Origin: Streptomyces toyocaensis
GTDB lineage: Bacteria > Actinomycetota > Actinomycetes > Streptomycetales > Streptomycetaceae
Assembly (NCBI RefSeq): GCF_000725125.1
Contig: NZ_JFCB01000009.1
Span: forward strand, 1 to 64,000
Length of the DNA: 64,000 bases
Reading direction: 5' to 3'
Shown here in pieces: positions 33,291 through 41,569 of this stretch; within the stretch, counting starts at the first letter, position 1, and every line of letters starts with the position of its first letter. Under the pieces are notes generated by a model. That model worked only from the letters and a program-made list of their open reading frames with translations. It did no database searches and had not been told where the DNA came from. Both the position numbers and the translations under genes were made by a program.

Positions 33291-34125
33291 TTCTGCCGTC
33301 CTCTGCCGCTTGCTCGATCAGGGCGAGGGACGCCTCCAGAGGCAGTGCGGCGGCCCTGAGCCGATCGTATGCCTTGCGGTACTGCTTCACGAGGGCCGGG
33401 TCATCGAGGGTGTCTCCGCTGTACTGCGACTCCAGATAGACCAACGGTGGGGCATCGGTGAAGGCCATGACCTTCGCCATACCCATCATGAGAGGGTGCG
33501 GCCCGCAGTTCCACGGAAGGATCTGGGAAACGATCCGGTGGCGCCGCGCCAGTTCCGTCACGCGCTCCAATTGTTCGGCGTGCTGCTCCGGGGGCAGAAT
33601 CGGCTGGCGAAGCAACGACTCCGGCAGGATCACCCAGTACTCCGGCGTCTTGTGGTTGTCCTCGAAGAGCTGAGCCCGCGCCAGCCGTGCAGACACCTTC
33701 TCCTCAACCTCCTCGTCGGGCGCCAAGGGATGCGCCGACCGCGTCACCGCCCGCGCATACGCCTCCGTCTGCAACAACCCCGGAATCAGCGTCGGACACC
33801 ACTCCTCGATGGTCTCCGCGTGCTTCTCCGCCTCCAGTACCCGCTCGAAATAACTCGCGTGCCCCCGCCGCTTCGCCCGCCGCACGTCCTCGCACCGGCG
33901 TCGGAAGAAGCCGTCCGTGCCGAGCACCTTGTCCACGTGCTCGGCCAGTTCCGCCGGCATCCGGCGTGTCCCCCGCTCGATCTCGCTGAGGTGGCTCGGG
34001 CCGTAGAAGCTGCCCTCGACCAACTGCTGGAGGGTGAGCCCCGCTTCCTCCCGCTTCCAGCGCAGTTCGCTGCCGTAGAAGGTCGGGACGCCCGTCGAGC
34101 CGTCGATGTCCTTGCGCTGCCCCAT
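33271..34125 (-). CDS. XRE-family regulator with DUF5753 domain (WhiJ/AbaA-like)
   Basis: 284 residues. The N-terminal helix-turn-helix (ELRWKREEAGLTLQQLVEGS, PSHLSEIERGTRRMP) is followed from ~residue 95 by DUF5753 (FERVLEAEKHAETIEEWCPT, IPGLLQTEAYARAV, RLARAQLF, WVILPESLLRQP, VYLESQYSGDTL). This architecture is abundant in Streptomyces, where WhiJ represses sporulation until its DUF397 partner relieves it. It is coupled to DUF397 and diverges from the small-protein/ATPase pair at 34284. That three-part arrangement (ATPase, XRE, DUF397) is typical. Confidence 0.92.
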   Translation of the reverse strand: MGQRKDIDGSTGVPTFYGSELRWKREEAGLTLQQLVEGSFYGPSHLSEIERGTRRMPAELAEHVDKVLGTDGFFRRRCEDVRRAKRRGHASYFERVLEAEKHAETIEEWCPTLIPGLLQTEAYARAVTRSAHPLAPDEEVEEKVSARLARAQLFEDNHKTPEYWVILPESLLRQPILPPEQHAEQLERVTELARRHRIVSQILPWNCGPHPLMMGMAKVMAFTDAPPLVYLESQYSGDTLDDPALVKQYRKAYDRLRAAALPLEASLALIEQAAEDGRNGNQRD

Positions 34126-34283
34126 CGTTCACCGTCCATGGGTTGCCGTTACCGCCCGCTCCCCCTTCCCGCACTGCATACGTGCAGTTCAGGGCCGGGA
34201 TGCCGAAGGTCTGTCACGCTACGCCGACCGGCGGCACAGTGTGAGCGGTTCGTCACACAGCGCACTGGAAGGTGTGAACCCCC

Positions 34284-34487
34284 ATGCACAGCCCCACCGA
34301 AGCCGACGCCTGCGCCGAGGAGTTGCGGGCGGCGCTCGCCGCGCACGGCATCACGCTGCCGTCCCTCGGCGTCGACCTCCCCACGTTCGCCTCCCGTTGC
34401 CCCGTCCGGCCGTTGATCGCGCTCGGCAACTGCAACCTCCTCACCGCCCAGGCCCTCACCGCCGTCCTCCGAAAGGGGGCCGCGTGA
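34284..34487 (+). CDS. Small conserved protein of the XRE/DUF397/ATPase locus
   Basis: 67 residues, MHSPTEADACAEELRAALAA then HGITLPSLGVDLPTFASR and a C-terminal LIALGNCNLLTAQALTAVLR helix. GGAAGGTG lies upstream. The stop TGA overlaps the next ATG (TGATG), so it is coupled to the ATPase. Small proteins of this kind are common immediately before RsbW-like ATPases in WhiJ-type loci; function unknown. Confidence 0.7.
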   Translation: MHSPTEADACAEELRAALAAHGITLPSLGVDLPTFASRCPVRPLIALGNCNLLTAQALTAVLRKGAA

Positions 34488-34927
34488 TGCGACCGGCCAC
34501 GACGCTGGAACTGCTCGCGACACCCGCCGAGGTGTCCGGCGTACGGCGTGCCCTGCGCGCGTACGGCGCCGACGTCCAGCTCTGCGCGAGCGAGCTCGTC
34601 ACGAACGTGGTCCAGCACCTCGGGGAGGGCGTCCCCGTCACCGTCCGGGTGTGGTGCGACGACGGCGGGCGCACGCGCCTGGAGGTGACCGATCCCGACC
34701 CGCGTGCGCTGCCCGTCCTGCGGGCGTCGGTGGGCGCCGACGAGGAGTCGGGGCGGGGGCTCGCGCTGCTGGACGCGCTGGCGGCCAGGTGGGGCGTGGC
34801 ACACGGGCCCGGCCGCGGCAAGACCGTGTGGTGCGAGCTGGAGGCGGGTCCGGGCGGCGGCGCCGTGCCCGTGGTGTCCGCCGGAGGGCCCGGACGTACG
34901 GCTACCGCGGGCCGCGACCCGCGGTAG
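34487..34927 (+). CDS. RsbW/SpoIIAB-like ATP-binding protein (anti-sigma-type kinase)
   Basis: 146 residues with the GHKL fold: N box DVQLCASELVTNVVQHLG (Glu and Asn binding Mg-ATP), G1 box LEVTDPDPRALP, and G2-like SGRGLALLDALAARWGV, then TVWCELE. It should bind ATP and may phosphorylate or sequester an anti-anti-sigma or sigma factor. The C-terminal ~20 residues are Gly/Ala-rich. A terminator hairpin overlaps its stop. In S. coelicolor such ATPases accompany XRE/DUF397 pairs (abaA-type). Confidence 0.88.
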   Translation: MRPATTLELLATPAEVSGVRRALRAYGADVQLCASELVTNVVQHLGEGVPVTVRVWCDDGGRTRLEVTDPDPRALPVLRASVGADEESGRGLALLDALAARWGVAHGPGRGKTVWCELEAGPGGGAVPVVSAGGPGRTATAGRDPR

Positions 34928-34931
34928 CCGT
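34898..34931. terminator. Terminator hairpin spanning the ATPase stop codon
   Basis: ACGGCTACCGCGGG (34898-34911) pairs perfectly with its complement at 34918-34931, enclosing a 6-base loop; the TAG stop lies in the right arm. The convergent FG-GAP gene ends 24 bp further on, so it may serve both. Confidence 0.7.
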
Positions 34932-34954
34932 CCCTCATGCCGTGCTGCGGGGCA

Positions 34955-36436
34955 TCAGCCGTCCAGGACCGAGCCGAACTCGGCGTCCGGGTGGGTGAGG
35001 CCGACGTCCTGCGCGCTGAACGAGGTCGCGCCGGTCGTGGTCAGGCCGGCCGCCGAGCCGCGCAGGACCCAGTCGGCGCCGTCGCGGATCGATCCGGCGA
35101 GGACGTCCTCGCCCTTCGCCGCGATCGTGACGTCCGCCCTGCCGTCGCCGTCGAGGTCGGTGATCTCCACGGCGGAGCCGAACCAGTCGTCCGCCTCCGC
35201 CGTGCCGGGCAGCCCGTCGGTGGCCTGGTGGACCACCTGGGCGTCTGTGTCGGTGAGGCCGGTCGCCGAGCCCCGCAGCAGGACCGCCGCGCCGGTCCCG
35301 GGCACGCCGCGGACCGTCGCGCCCGGCGCCCCGGCCACCACGTCGTCGTAGCCGTCACCCGTGACGTCGCCGACCGCGACGGACGCGCCGACGTTGTCAC
35401 CGGCCCGGCCGCCGTCCAGGGCGTCGAGCGTGGCGGTGCGGTGGGCGCCGAGGCCGTCCGCGCTGCCGTGGCGGACGTGGACGAAGCCCGCGGCGTCCGA
35501 GTACTCGCCCGTGGTGGTCGCCGACGCGGGGACGTGGCCGGTGACGAGGTCGGCGTAGCCGTCGCCGTCGACGTCGCCGGCGGACGTCGAGACGGTGGGC
35601 GCCTCGTTCGTGCCGGAGACGTCGCCGCCCGGGTCCGGCAGCCACGCCTCCTGCAACCCGCTGTCGCTCCATGTGTAGACGGCGGTGTGCTGGCAGCCGC
35701 CCGACGTCCCCTCGCAGTTCTCGCCCCCGGTGACGACGAGCTGGGCGCGTCCGGCGCCGGTGAAGTCGGCGGCGGTGAGGGTGCGCGGCTGTATGTAGGC
35801 GTTGTAGTTGTGGAAGCGCGCCACGTCGGTGGGCGCCGTGCGGCCCGCCAGGTCGTCGTACGCCCACAGGTTGGTGCGGCTGAGCGTGGCGATCTGCGGG
35901 ACGCCGTCGCCGTCCAGGTCGGCGACGACGACCTTCTTGCCGTAGTCCTTCTCGGAGGACCACTCGCTGGTGGCGTACGGGCTGGCGATCGAGATGCCGT
36001 CGCCGGTCAGGCCGTCAGGTCCGCCCCACAGCACGGTGAGCGTGCCGTAACTGCTGCTGTACGGCACCGAGTCGCCTGGCGCGCCGATGACGAGGTCGGC
36101 GTAACCGTCGGCGTCCAGGTCACCGCTCGCGTGCGTGGCGCCGAACAGGTGGTGGGAGCGGACGTCGCCGGGGACGCCCGGGGAGTTCTGGGTGAAGGTG
36201 GCCGAGCGGTCGGGCGAGACGCCGTCCGCGGAGCCGTACAGGACGGTGACCGAGCCGGCGCTGACGTGACCGTCGGCGGGCGCGTGGGGTGTGGCCACGA
36301 CGAGGTCGGCGACGCCGTCGCCGTTGAAGTCGTCGGGCACGGAGGTGGCCGCGCTCGCCGTGGGGGCGAGGGTGAGGGACAGGCCCGCGGCCGCCGTGGC
36401 GACGGCCAGGGCGACGGCCAGGGTGCGTGTGCGCAA
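34955..36436 (-). CDS. Secreted FG-GAP (integrin alpha-like) repeat protein
   Basis: TTG at 36436 with GGAG five bases before it gives 493 residues that open with a signal peptide (TLAVALAVATAAAGLSLTLA, cleaved after TASA). The rest is about seven FG-GAP repeats with calcium-binding DxDGDG loops: DFNGDGVADLVVATP, DLDADGYADLVIGAPGD, DLDGDGVPQIATL, DVDGDGYADLVTG, DVTGDGYDDVVAGAPG, DLDGDGRADVTIA. It should fold into a secreted beta-propeller. Such proteins bind surfaces or partners and usually are not enzymes. Its role here is unknown. Confidence 0.88.
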   Translation of the reverse strand: MRTRTLAVALAVATAAAGLSLTLAPTASAATSVPDDFNGDGVADLVVATPHAPADGHVSAGSVTVLYGSADGVSPDRSATFTQNSPGVPGDVRSHHLFGATHASGDLDADGYADLVIGAPGDSVPYSSSYGTLTVLWGGPDGLTGDGISIASPYATSEWSSEKDYGKKVVVADLDGDGVPQIATLSRTNLWAYDDLAGRTAPTDVARFHNYNAYIQPRTLTAADFTGAGRAQLVVTGGENCEGTSGGCQHTAVYTWSDSGLQEAWLPDPGGDVSGTNEAPTVSTSAGDVDGDGYADLVTGHVPASATTTGEYSDAAGFVHVRHGSADGLGAHRTATLDALDGGRAGDNVGASVAVGDVTGDGYDDVVAGAPGATVRGVPGTGAAVLLRGSATGLTDTDAQVVHQATDGLPGTAEADDWFGSAVEITDLDGDGRADVTIAAKGEDVLAGSIRDGADWVLRGSAAGLTTTGATSFSAQDVGLTHPDAEFGSVLDG

Positions 36437-36669
36437 GAGTGCTCCAGTCTCGGGGACAGAGGTGAGGCGTGGGGGGCCGCACGCATGACCGTCGCGGTGG
36501 GGCGAGGGTTGTGCCCCGAGCGGCGAGGAACACGGATCCTCACGTACAACCACGTTTCATCCACCTGTAGTTCACATGTGAGGCACCGTGGCGGTCGGCG
36601 AGGGAGAATGCCCCCGCGGGGGCGGCGGACCGGTGCCGGATCCCGGCGACGACAAGTGACGGTGCCCCT

Positions 36670-37191
36670 GTGTTCCTGCGGTCTGTCCCCGACGTCCGGC
36701 GCCTTCGTGCGCGTCTGCTCCGTGTGGTGGCCGGGGGCGGCGGTCTCGCGCTGACCGGGGTGCTCGTCACCGGGTGCGGTGCCCGGACCGGTTCGGCGCC
36801 GGAGCCTGACGTCCGGCGGGACGAGAAGGTCGTCCGGCAGTACTTTCCCGCATTCGGTGACGTGGAAGAGGTCGTGTGGAGGGGTGAGACGCTGGGCCTC
36901 GACTCCAGGGGCTCGGTGCCCGGGCCCTCGGACGTCCGGATCTCCGGGGCGGCCCGGCTGGCAGAGCCCGACGCGCGGCGGCTGCGCGACGCGTACGAGT
37001 GGCACGCCGCACCGGGGAGCCCGGACGTCCTCCCCGGCGTCCGCTCGCGCGTTCCGGGGCAGGCGGACTGGCGGACCAGTGACGGGTTCACCGCCGCGGT
37101 CACCGGGGACCGTTACGCCGGGTCCTTCCACGTCGACTTCCGGGAGAGGATTCTCGTCTTCGACGCGACGAACCCCGTGAAGCACGGGTGA
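36670..37191 (+). CDS. Putative lipoprotein of unknown function
   Basis: 173 residues from GTG 36670 (start uncertain, no clear ribosome binding site). An Arg-rich n-region (RRLRARLLR), hydrophobic core and lipobox VTGC near residue 36 mark a lipoprotein. The mature part contains YFPAFGDVEEVVWRGETLG and SGAARLAEPDARRLRDAYEW, and ends FHVDFRERILVFDATNPVKHG. It diverges from the FG-GAP gene across a 233-bp gap. Family not recognised. Confidence 0.65.
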   Translation: MFLRSVPDVRRLRARLLRVVAGGGGLALTGVLVTGCGARTGSAPEPDVRRDEKVVRQYFPAFGDVEEVVWRGETLGLDSRGSVPGPSDVRISGAARLAEPDARRLRDAYEWHAAPGSPDVLPGVRSRVPGQADWRTSDGFTAAVTGDRYAGSFHVDFRERILVFDATNPVKHG

Positions 37192-37382
37192 CGTTCCCGC
37201 CTCGCTCACCGTGGGGCACGACCCGGCCAGGTGGCCCGTGCCGGCGAAGGAGGACGTCCCCCGACTGGTCCGTCCACCGTCAGCTCACCGACCCGGACCA
37301 CCTGTTCTCGGCAGCCCGCTGGTTCGACGTCCACTGGTACCAGGACTACGGCTCGCCGTCCCCTGACCAGGACCGGCCGTGA
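37192..37382 (+). other. Possible relic of a short frameshifted gene overlapping the NUDIX 3' end
   Basis: Between the lipoprotein stop and 37382 the plus strand has protein-like stretches in two frames: SLTVGHDPARWPVPAKEDV, then after a shift HRQLTDPDHLFSAARWFDVH and WYQDYG. They might be one decayed gene, or antisense coincidence, since the last 37 bp overlap the NUDIX gene. There is no good start. Low confidence. Confidence 0.25.
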
Positions 37383-38080
37383 CGGCGGAGGACCGGTTCC
37401 AGGTAGGACACGTGCGGGCCGGTGAGAGGGGCCAGGTCGGTGGGGGTGCGGACGAGGGCGAGCCGGTCGAGTTCTGGGGTGCGGCCGAGGGCGTGTTCGG
37501 CCGCCGTGAGGGTCGCGTGGCGGTCGTGCAGCCACGCGGCCGGGCGGGGTGGGGCATGGAACAGGACGCCGACGCTGCCGTTCGCTCCCCGGGTGACCTG
37601 CCAGGGTGTGAGGCCGTCGGCGGGGGTGTCGACACCGGTCTCCTCGGCCAGTTCCCGGGCCGCGTGGCGGCGCAGGGCGGCCAGGTCGAGGGTTTCGCCG
37701 TCCGGCGGGGGCTCGACCGAGCCGCCCGGGAGCTGCCAGCGGCCGGGTGAGGCCGTCCAGGAGGCCATTCGCCCCACCAGCAGTCGCCCGTCGTCCGCCG
37801 GCTGCGCGACCGACACGAACAGGGACGGCAACCGTACGGATGCGCCGGGCAGCCTGCGCAGGATGTAGAAGCGGTAGGTCGCCCGGACCCAGGTCAGGAC
37901 GAGGTCGCCACGTGCGTCGTGCTCCAGACCCGTGCACCCGGCCACCGGCCCGTCGAAGAGGGTCGGATTGGCCCGGACCGCCGCGTCCCAGGCGTCGTCC
38001 ATGGCGCGACGCTCCTTGGGCGACAGCCGAGGTGGCAGCGCTTCGACCAACCGCAAGCGGTCGGCGGCGAAAAGATCCAT
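37346..38080 (-). CDS. NUDIX hydrolase
   Basis: 244 residues. Residues ~85-215 form a NUDIX domain: LPSLFVSVAQPADDGRLLVG, WQLPGGSVEPP, then the catalytic helix RRHAARELAEETGV (the REUXEEXG core). The spacing between Gly-Gly and the RE helix is longer than the standard 23-residue box by several residues (PPPDGETLDLAAL). The N-terminal ~80 residues are an extra domain. Substrate (a nucleoside diphosphate derivative) unknown. No operon partner. Confidence 0.88.
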   Translation of the reverse strand: MDLFAADRLRLVEALPPRLSPKERRAMDDAWDAAVRANPTLFDGPVAGCTGLEHDARGDLVLTWVRATYRFYILRRLPGASVRLPSLFVSVAQPADDGRLLVGRMASWTASPGRWQLPGGSVEPPPDGETLDLAALRRHAARELAEETGVDTPADGLTPWQVTRGANGSVGVLFHAPPRPAAWLHDRHATLTAAEHALGRTPELDRLALVRTPTDLAPLTGPHVSYLEPVLRRHGRSWSGDGEP

Positions 38081-38166
38081 GCCGGGACCGTATCGAAACC
38101 GTCCGGTACGTCACCGACAGGCCTGCACAGGTCATGGAAGACGAGCTCACCACCGCCGCGTTGCGT

Positions 38167-38182
38167 ATGTCGTTGACGACAT
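38167..38182. promoter_or_regulatory. Palindromic operator of the toxin-antitoxin pair
   Basis: ATGTCGT-TG-ACGACAT, perfect 7-bp arms, 13 bp before the toxin start, embedded in an AT-rich patch (TATATC) that could be the -10. This is where a HigA-type antitoxin would bind for autorepression. Confidence 0.55.
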
Positions 38183-38195
38183 ATATCGTTGCGCC

Positions 38196-38579
38196 GTGGA
38201 TGAGCTGTTCACGATCGAGCTGGAACCCGAAGTGCGTGACTGGCTGGAAGCCCTGCCGGCCAAGCACTTTCTCAAGATCGACGAGTATGTCGGTCTGCTG
38301 GCGGAGCACGCTGCCGAGCTCGGCGAGCCCTACGCCCGCTACCTCGGCGACGGAGTCCGGGAGCTGCGCCCCACGCTTGATGGCGCTGCCCTACGCCTCA
38401 CGTACTGGGTGACCCCGCATCGCACCGCGGTCCTGCTGACCGTCTTCCGCAAGACGAGAATGCGAGAGGACGCCGAAGTCAGGCGCGCGAAACTCGCACA
38501 GAAGGTCTGCGAGGCGGAACACGAACCGGCTCATGAGGAGTTCATTCGTACCGTCGACGAGGGAGAGGTGGAGCGATGA
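38196..38579 (+). CDS. RelE/HigB-type toxin of a type II toxin-antitoxin pair
   Basis: From GTG 38196, 127 residues: FTIELEPEVRDWLEALPAKH, KIDEYVGLLAEHAAELGEPY, YLGDGVRELRPTL, ALRLTYWVTPHRTAVLLTVF, RKTRMREDAEVRRA. This is the phage-derived Gp49-like/HigB branch of RelE mRNA interferases, with basic residues at the active-site positions (RELR, HR, RKTR). Its stop overlaps the antitoxin start (ATGA). The toxin-first order is typical for HigBA. It acts on mRNA at the ribosome. Confidence 0.88.
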   Translation: MDELFTIELEPEVRDWLEALPAKHFLKIDEYVGLLAEHAAELGEPYARYLGDGVRELRPTLDGAALRLTYWVTPHRTAVLLTVFRKTRMREDAEVRRAKLAQKVCEAEHEPAHEEFIRTVDEGEVER

Positions 38580-38914
38580 GCCACAGCCGCTGGAAGAGCC
38601 TGCGTGAGAGAAGGCTCGCTGAGGGCCTTACCGAGCCTGAGGACGTGGCCGAGGCGCGGCGCGAGATCCGGCTCTCGATGGCACTGGCGAAGGCCGTGTA
38701 CGACCGGCGGACGGAGCTCGGACTCACCCAGACCGAACTGGCCGACCGTGCCGGCCTCACCCAGGCCAAGATCTCCCGGATCGAGGGTTCCGACACGGTT
38801 CCCACGCTGCCGCTTCTCTCCAAGCTGGCAAAGGCGCTCGACGCGACACTGAACATCGCCCTGGACGACGACGACACGCGCGTGATCTTCACCGCTCACG
38901 ACCACGCAGCCTGA
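38576..38914 (+). CDS. XRE-family antitoxin (HigA-like)
   Basis: 112 residues with an N-terminal helical part (WKSLRERRLAEGL) and a Cro/CI helix-turn-helix (VYDRRTELGLTQTELADRAG, LTQAKISRIEG, LPLLSKLAKALD), ending in a short beta segment. It should neutralise the toxin encoded just upstream and repress the operon through the palindrome at 38167. Four-base overlap with the toxin. Confidence 0.9.
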   Translation: MSHSRWKSLRERRLAEGLTEPEDVAEARREIRLSMALAKAVYDRRTELGLTQTELADRAGLTQAKISRIEGSDTVPTLPLLSKLAKALDATLNIALDDDDTRVIFTAHDHAA

Positions 38915-39025
38915 GGGCTGCCGGGGCGGCATCGCCAGGCGAGGCACTGTCAGTGGAGGGGCCTAGGATCGCGCAGCGCGCAGTGATCAGGAGCTGCGGC
39001 CGGCCGACCCACCGGAGACAACCAC

Positions 39026-39562
39026 GTGAGGAATCCCGTTGCGGTGACCCTTTCCGACATCCGTCGCCTACTGGGTGAGCCCCAGTTCAACTGGGACGAT
39101 CCGGCTCCGTGGGAGGACCTGGAGCGGGAGCTCGGTGTCGCATTCCCCTCGGACTTCCGGGAGATCGTGGACGCCTACGGGTCGGTCCAGATCAACGGGC
39201 AGTTGTATCTGCAGCACCCCGCGCCGCACCTGCTGCACAGTCTGAGCGACAACGTCAGGGACGACCTCGAACTCTGGCGGGAGGAGGACATGGCGGAGTT
39301 CCTGCCCGGTCCGGTGGGGGGTGGTCCCGGGGAGCTGATACCGGTGGCGACGGCCGTGACGGGTGAGGCGGTCTTCCTGTGCGTTCCCGAGGGCCCTTCG
39401 TCGCCCTGGCGCGTCGTGGTCCAGGAGTTCGACAGTCCGGCCTGGACCCTGTACGAGATGACGTTCGGTGAGTGGCTGCTGGACTATCTCAAGGGGCGGG
39501 ACGTCACGTTGTGCGTGCGGAACCGGGCGCCTGACGGGCCGTTCTGGGAATTCCTGCCCTAG
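39026..39562 (+). CDS. SUKH (SMI1/KNR4) family protein
   Basis: 178 residues from GTG 39026. PWEDLERELGVAFPSDFREI, VDAYGSVQINGQLYL and later GELIPVATAVTGEAVFLCV and YEMTFGEWLLDYLKG follow the SUKH fold with its typical C-terminal Trp-Leu helix. No toxin is adjacent. The toxin-antitoxin pair upstream is of a different kind, so this is another orphan immunity-type gene. Confidence 0.85.
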   Translation: MRNPVAVTLSDIRRLLGEPQFNWDDPAPWEDLERELGVAFPSDFREIVDAYGSVQINGQLYLQHPAPHLLHSLSDNVRDDLELWREEDMAEFLPGPVGGGPGELIPVATAVTGEAVFLCVPEGPSSPWRVVVQEFDSPAWTLYEMTFGEWLLDYLKGRDVTLCVRNRAPDGPFWEFLP

Positions 39563-39590
39563 GAGTCCCGTAACCCCGTGCGGCTGAGGG

Positions 39591-40004
39591 TCATGCTGCG
39601 TCAGGGTCGGTGCCGATGGCACCGGCCGAGCGAAGCGAACGCCCGAGGTCTCCGGTGAGGATGCGCGGGTGTCGCCGCCACCACCACAGGTCGGGGCCGG
39701 GCAGTCGGTGGAACTGGTCGAGCGCTTGGCCGTCGTCGTCGACGGTCGCGGCCCTGTATCGGTCGTCCAGAGCTCTGATCCGCGGGGTCCAGAGCTGGAC
39801 GATGTGTTCGTCCAGCAGGAGCCATGCCTCGTGCAGCCAGTTCCGGCAGTAGAGGTCGTTGGTGTACTCGTAGATGTCGTCGCCGTAGCCGCGCTCGATG
39901 ACGCTCACCAGGGCGGCCCACGCGTTCACCCTTTCGGTGACCGTGCATGCCGTCCGCCAGCCGCGCTGGTGCAACAGCTCTCCCACCTCGGTCTCCGTGG
40001 CCAC
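39591..40004 (-). CDS. Conserved hypothetical protein (immunity-like)
   Basis: 137 residues, probably all-alpha: VTERVNAWAALVSVIERGYG, DDIYEYTNDLYCRNWLHEAW, HIVQLWTPRIRALDDRYR, and a Trp-rich C-terminal GPDLWWWRRHPRIL. There is no signal or membrane segment. It converges on the SUKH gene at 39026 with 28 bp between stops. Small acidic/aromatic proteins beside SUKH genes are often immunity proteins; the family is not recognised. Confidence 0.65.
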   Translation of the reverse strand: MATETEVGELLHQRGWRTACTVTERVNAWAALVSVIERGYGDDIYEYTNDLYCRNWLHEAWLLLDEHIVQLWTPRIRALDDRYRAATVDDDGQALDQFHRLPGPDLWWWRRHPRILTGDLGRSLRSAGAIGTDPDAA

Positions 40005-40115
40005 GGGCGGAGGATCTCACGCGGAAGCCGTCCGGGCGATCGAGATCTCACCCTCACCGGCTGAACCGAGCAGGCAGGTCAGTGGGCACGACCGTGATCA
40101 ATGACGGGACAACGC

Positions 40116-40724
40116 TCAGAAGGGGGGTTGCCAGCCGGCCCAGTGCGTCTTGTGACCGGGCGGGGGCCAGGACGCCGTTCCACCTGGATGGGGCCACAGG
40201 CGGCCCACCCATTCACACTCCGGGATCGCGCCTTCCCAGTCATCGGTGCACCGGTCGGCCCAGGTCCGGCCCACCATGACCGGCCGGGTCACCACGCCGC
40301 CGGCGACCTCCTGCACTCGCACCACCAGACCGAGTTCATTGACTCCAGGATTCCCCCGCGGGCCGTAGGACACATCGAGCACCTCACACCAGTGAGCGTG
40401 CAAGAGGAACCGTTCCAGATCGGCAGGGGCACATGCGGTCAACTCCCTTCCCCAGAGAGTCACCTGAGGGCCTTGGACCGCGTCGACCGCGACGCAGAAC
40501 AATCGGCCGTCGACGAAGTAGGAGTACACGGCAGGCTTCGCACGTCCCCTGCCGAACTCCACGCCGAGGATCTCCGCAAAGGGGTCGGCCTGGAACCGAC
40601 GCAGCTCGGTCATGCCCGACAGCACTGCGGCGACCTCGGTGACAGGCATGCCGAAACACAGCGGACCGACACCTTCCAGGGGCATCAGCTCCCAGTCCCA
40701 CCGCGCCGGCACCTGAATCCCCAC
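40116..40724 (-). CDS. Conserved hypothetical protein
   Basis: 202 residues beginning MGIQVPARWDWELMPLEGVG. It contains GPLCFGMPVTEVAAVLSGMT, a segment I associate with small Streptomyces proteins of unknown function, then YSYFVDGRLFCVAVDAVQGP, RVQEVAGGVVTRPVMVG and a Trp/Pro-rich tail. Cytosolic. It lies 111 bp downstream of... the same-strand gene order places it before 39591 and after the SGNH gene, but with no overlap, so co-transcription is possible, not shown. Confidence 0.65.
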   Translation of the reverse strand: MGIQVPARWDWELMPLEGVGPLCFGMPVTEVAAVLSGMTELRRFQADPFAEILGVEFGRGRAKPAVYSYFVDGRLFCVAVDAVQGPQVTLWGRELTACAPADLERFLLHAHWCEVLDVSYGPRGNPGVNELGLVVRVQEVAGGVVTRPVMVGRTWADRCTDDWEGAIPECEWVGRLWPHPGGTASWPPPGHKTHWAGWQPPF

Positions 40725-40741
40725 CCTGCTCGCGGACTTCC

Positions 40742-41569
40742 TCAGACCTGCTCACCGTAAGGCCGCAGCGCGGGACGGCTCGGCATGCCTACCGCGGTGA
40801 GGTACGGACGCTTGGCGGTGTGGCCGTCGCCGGAGGAACCGCCGCGGAGACGCCGGGCGAGCCAGGGGCGGAGGAAGGTCGCGGCCCATCGAAGTTCGTC
40901 GGTGGCTGCACGCCATCCGGTGGGCGTGGGCGTCGCCGGCGCGGGCAGGGGGTGGGTCCAGGTGTCGTCGGCACCGGGGAGGTGGAGAGCGTGGGCGAGG
41001 GCGGCAGCGATGCGCTGGTGGCCGAGGGGGCTGGCGTGGAGGCGGTCGGGGCTCCACAGGCGGGGGTCGGTGACGACGGGGTGGTGGGCGGTTTCGGCGA
41101 TGGTGACGCCGTGGTGGCGGGCGGCTTCGCGGATGCGGTGGTTGAGGGCGATGACGCGTGGGGCAAGCGGGCGTGCGAGTGGGGTGATGCCGGCGAGGTC
41201 GGGGAAGGTCAGGGTGGCGACGTGGGTGCCCCCGGCGGTGAGCGCGGCGAACATGGCTTCCAGGTGTCCGCCGACCTCGTCGGCGTCGAAGCGGGGTCGT
41301 AGCAGGTCGTTGACGCCGGCGACGACGGTGGCCAGGTCGGGGCGCAAGGCCAGGGCGGGCGCGAGCTGTTCGGCGTGGATCTGCGCGGCGAGGCGGCCTC
41401 GTACGGCCAGGTTGGCGTAGACGAGGCTGGGGTTGTGGCGGGCGAGGTGTTCGGCGAGGCGGTCGGCGAAGCCGCGCAGGCCGGTGGTGTCGTCGCCGTC
41501 GCCCAGGCCTTCGGTCTGACTGTCGCCCAGGGCGACGTAACGAGCGTATGCCGCGTCAGTGCTGGACAT
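40742..41569 (-). CDS. SGNH/GDSL-family esterase
   Basis: 275 residues with the four SGNH blocks: YVALGDSQTEGLGDG (Ser), NLAVRGRLAAQ (Gly region), TVVAGVNDLLRP (Asn) and SPDRLHASPLGHQ (Asp/His). No signal peptide is present, so it is a cytosolic esterase/lipase-type enzyme. The C-terminal ~60 residues are basic. Its start lies 14 bp inside the end of the PadR gene (41556-41569), so the pair is translationally coupled and likely controlled by PadR. Confidence 0.9.
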   Translation of the reverse strand: MSSTDAAYARYVALGDSQTEGLGDGDDTTGLRGFADRLAEHLARHNPSLVYANLAVRGRLAAQIHAEQLAPALALRPDLATVVAGVNDLLRPRFDADEVGGHLEAMFAALTAGGTHVATLTFPDLAGITPLARPLAPRVIALNHRIREAARHHGVTIAETAHHPVVTDPRLWSPDRLHASPLGHQRIAAALAHALHLPGADDTWTHPLPAPATPTPTGWRAATDELRWAATFLRPWLARRLRGGSSGDGHTAKRPYLTAVGMPSRPALRPYGEQV

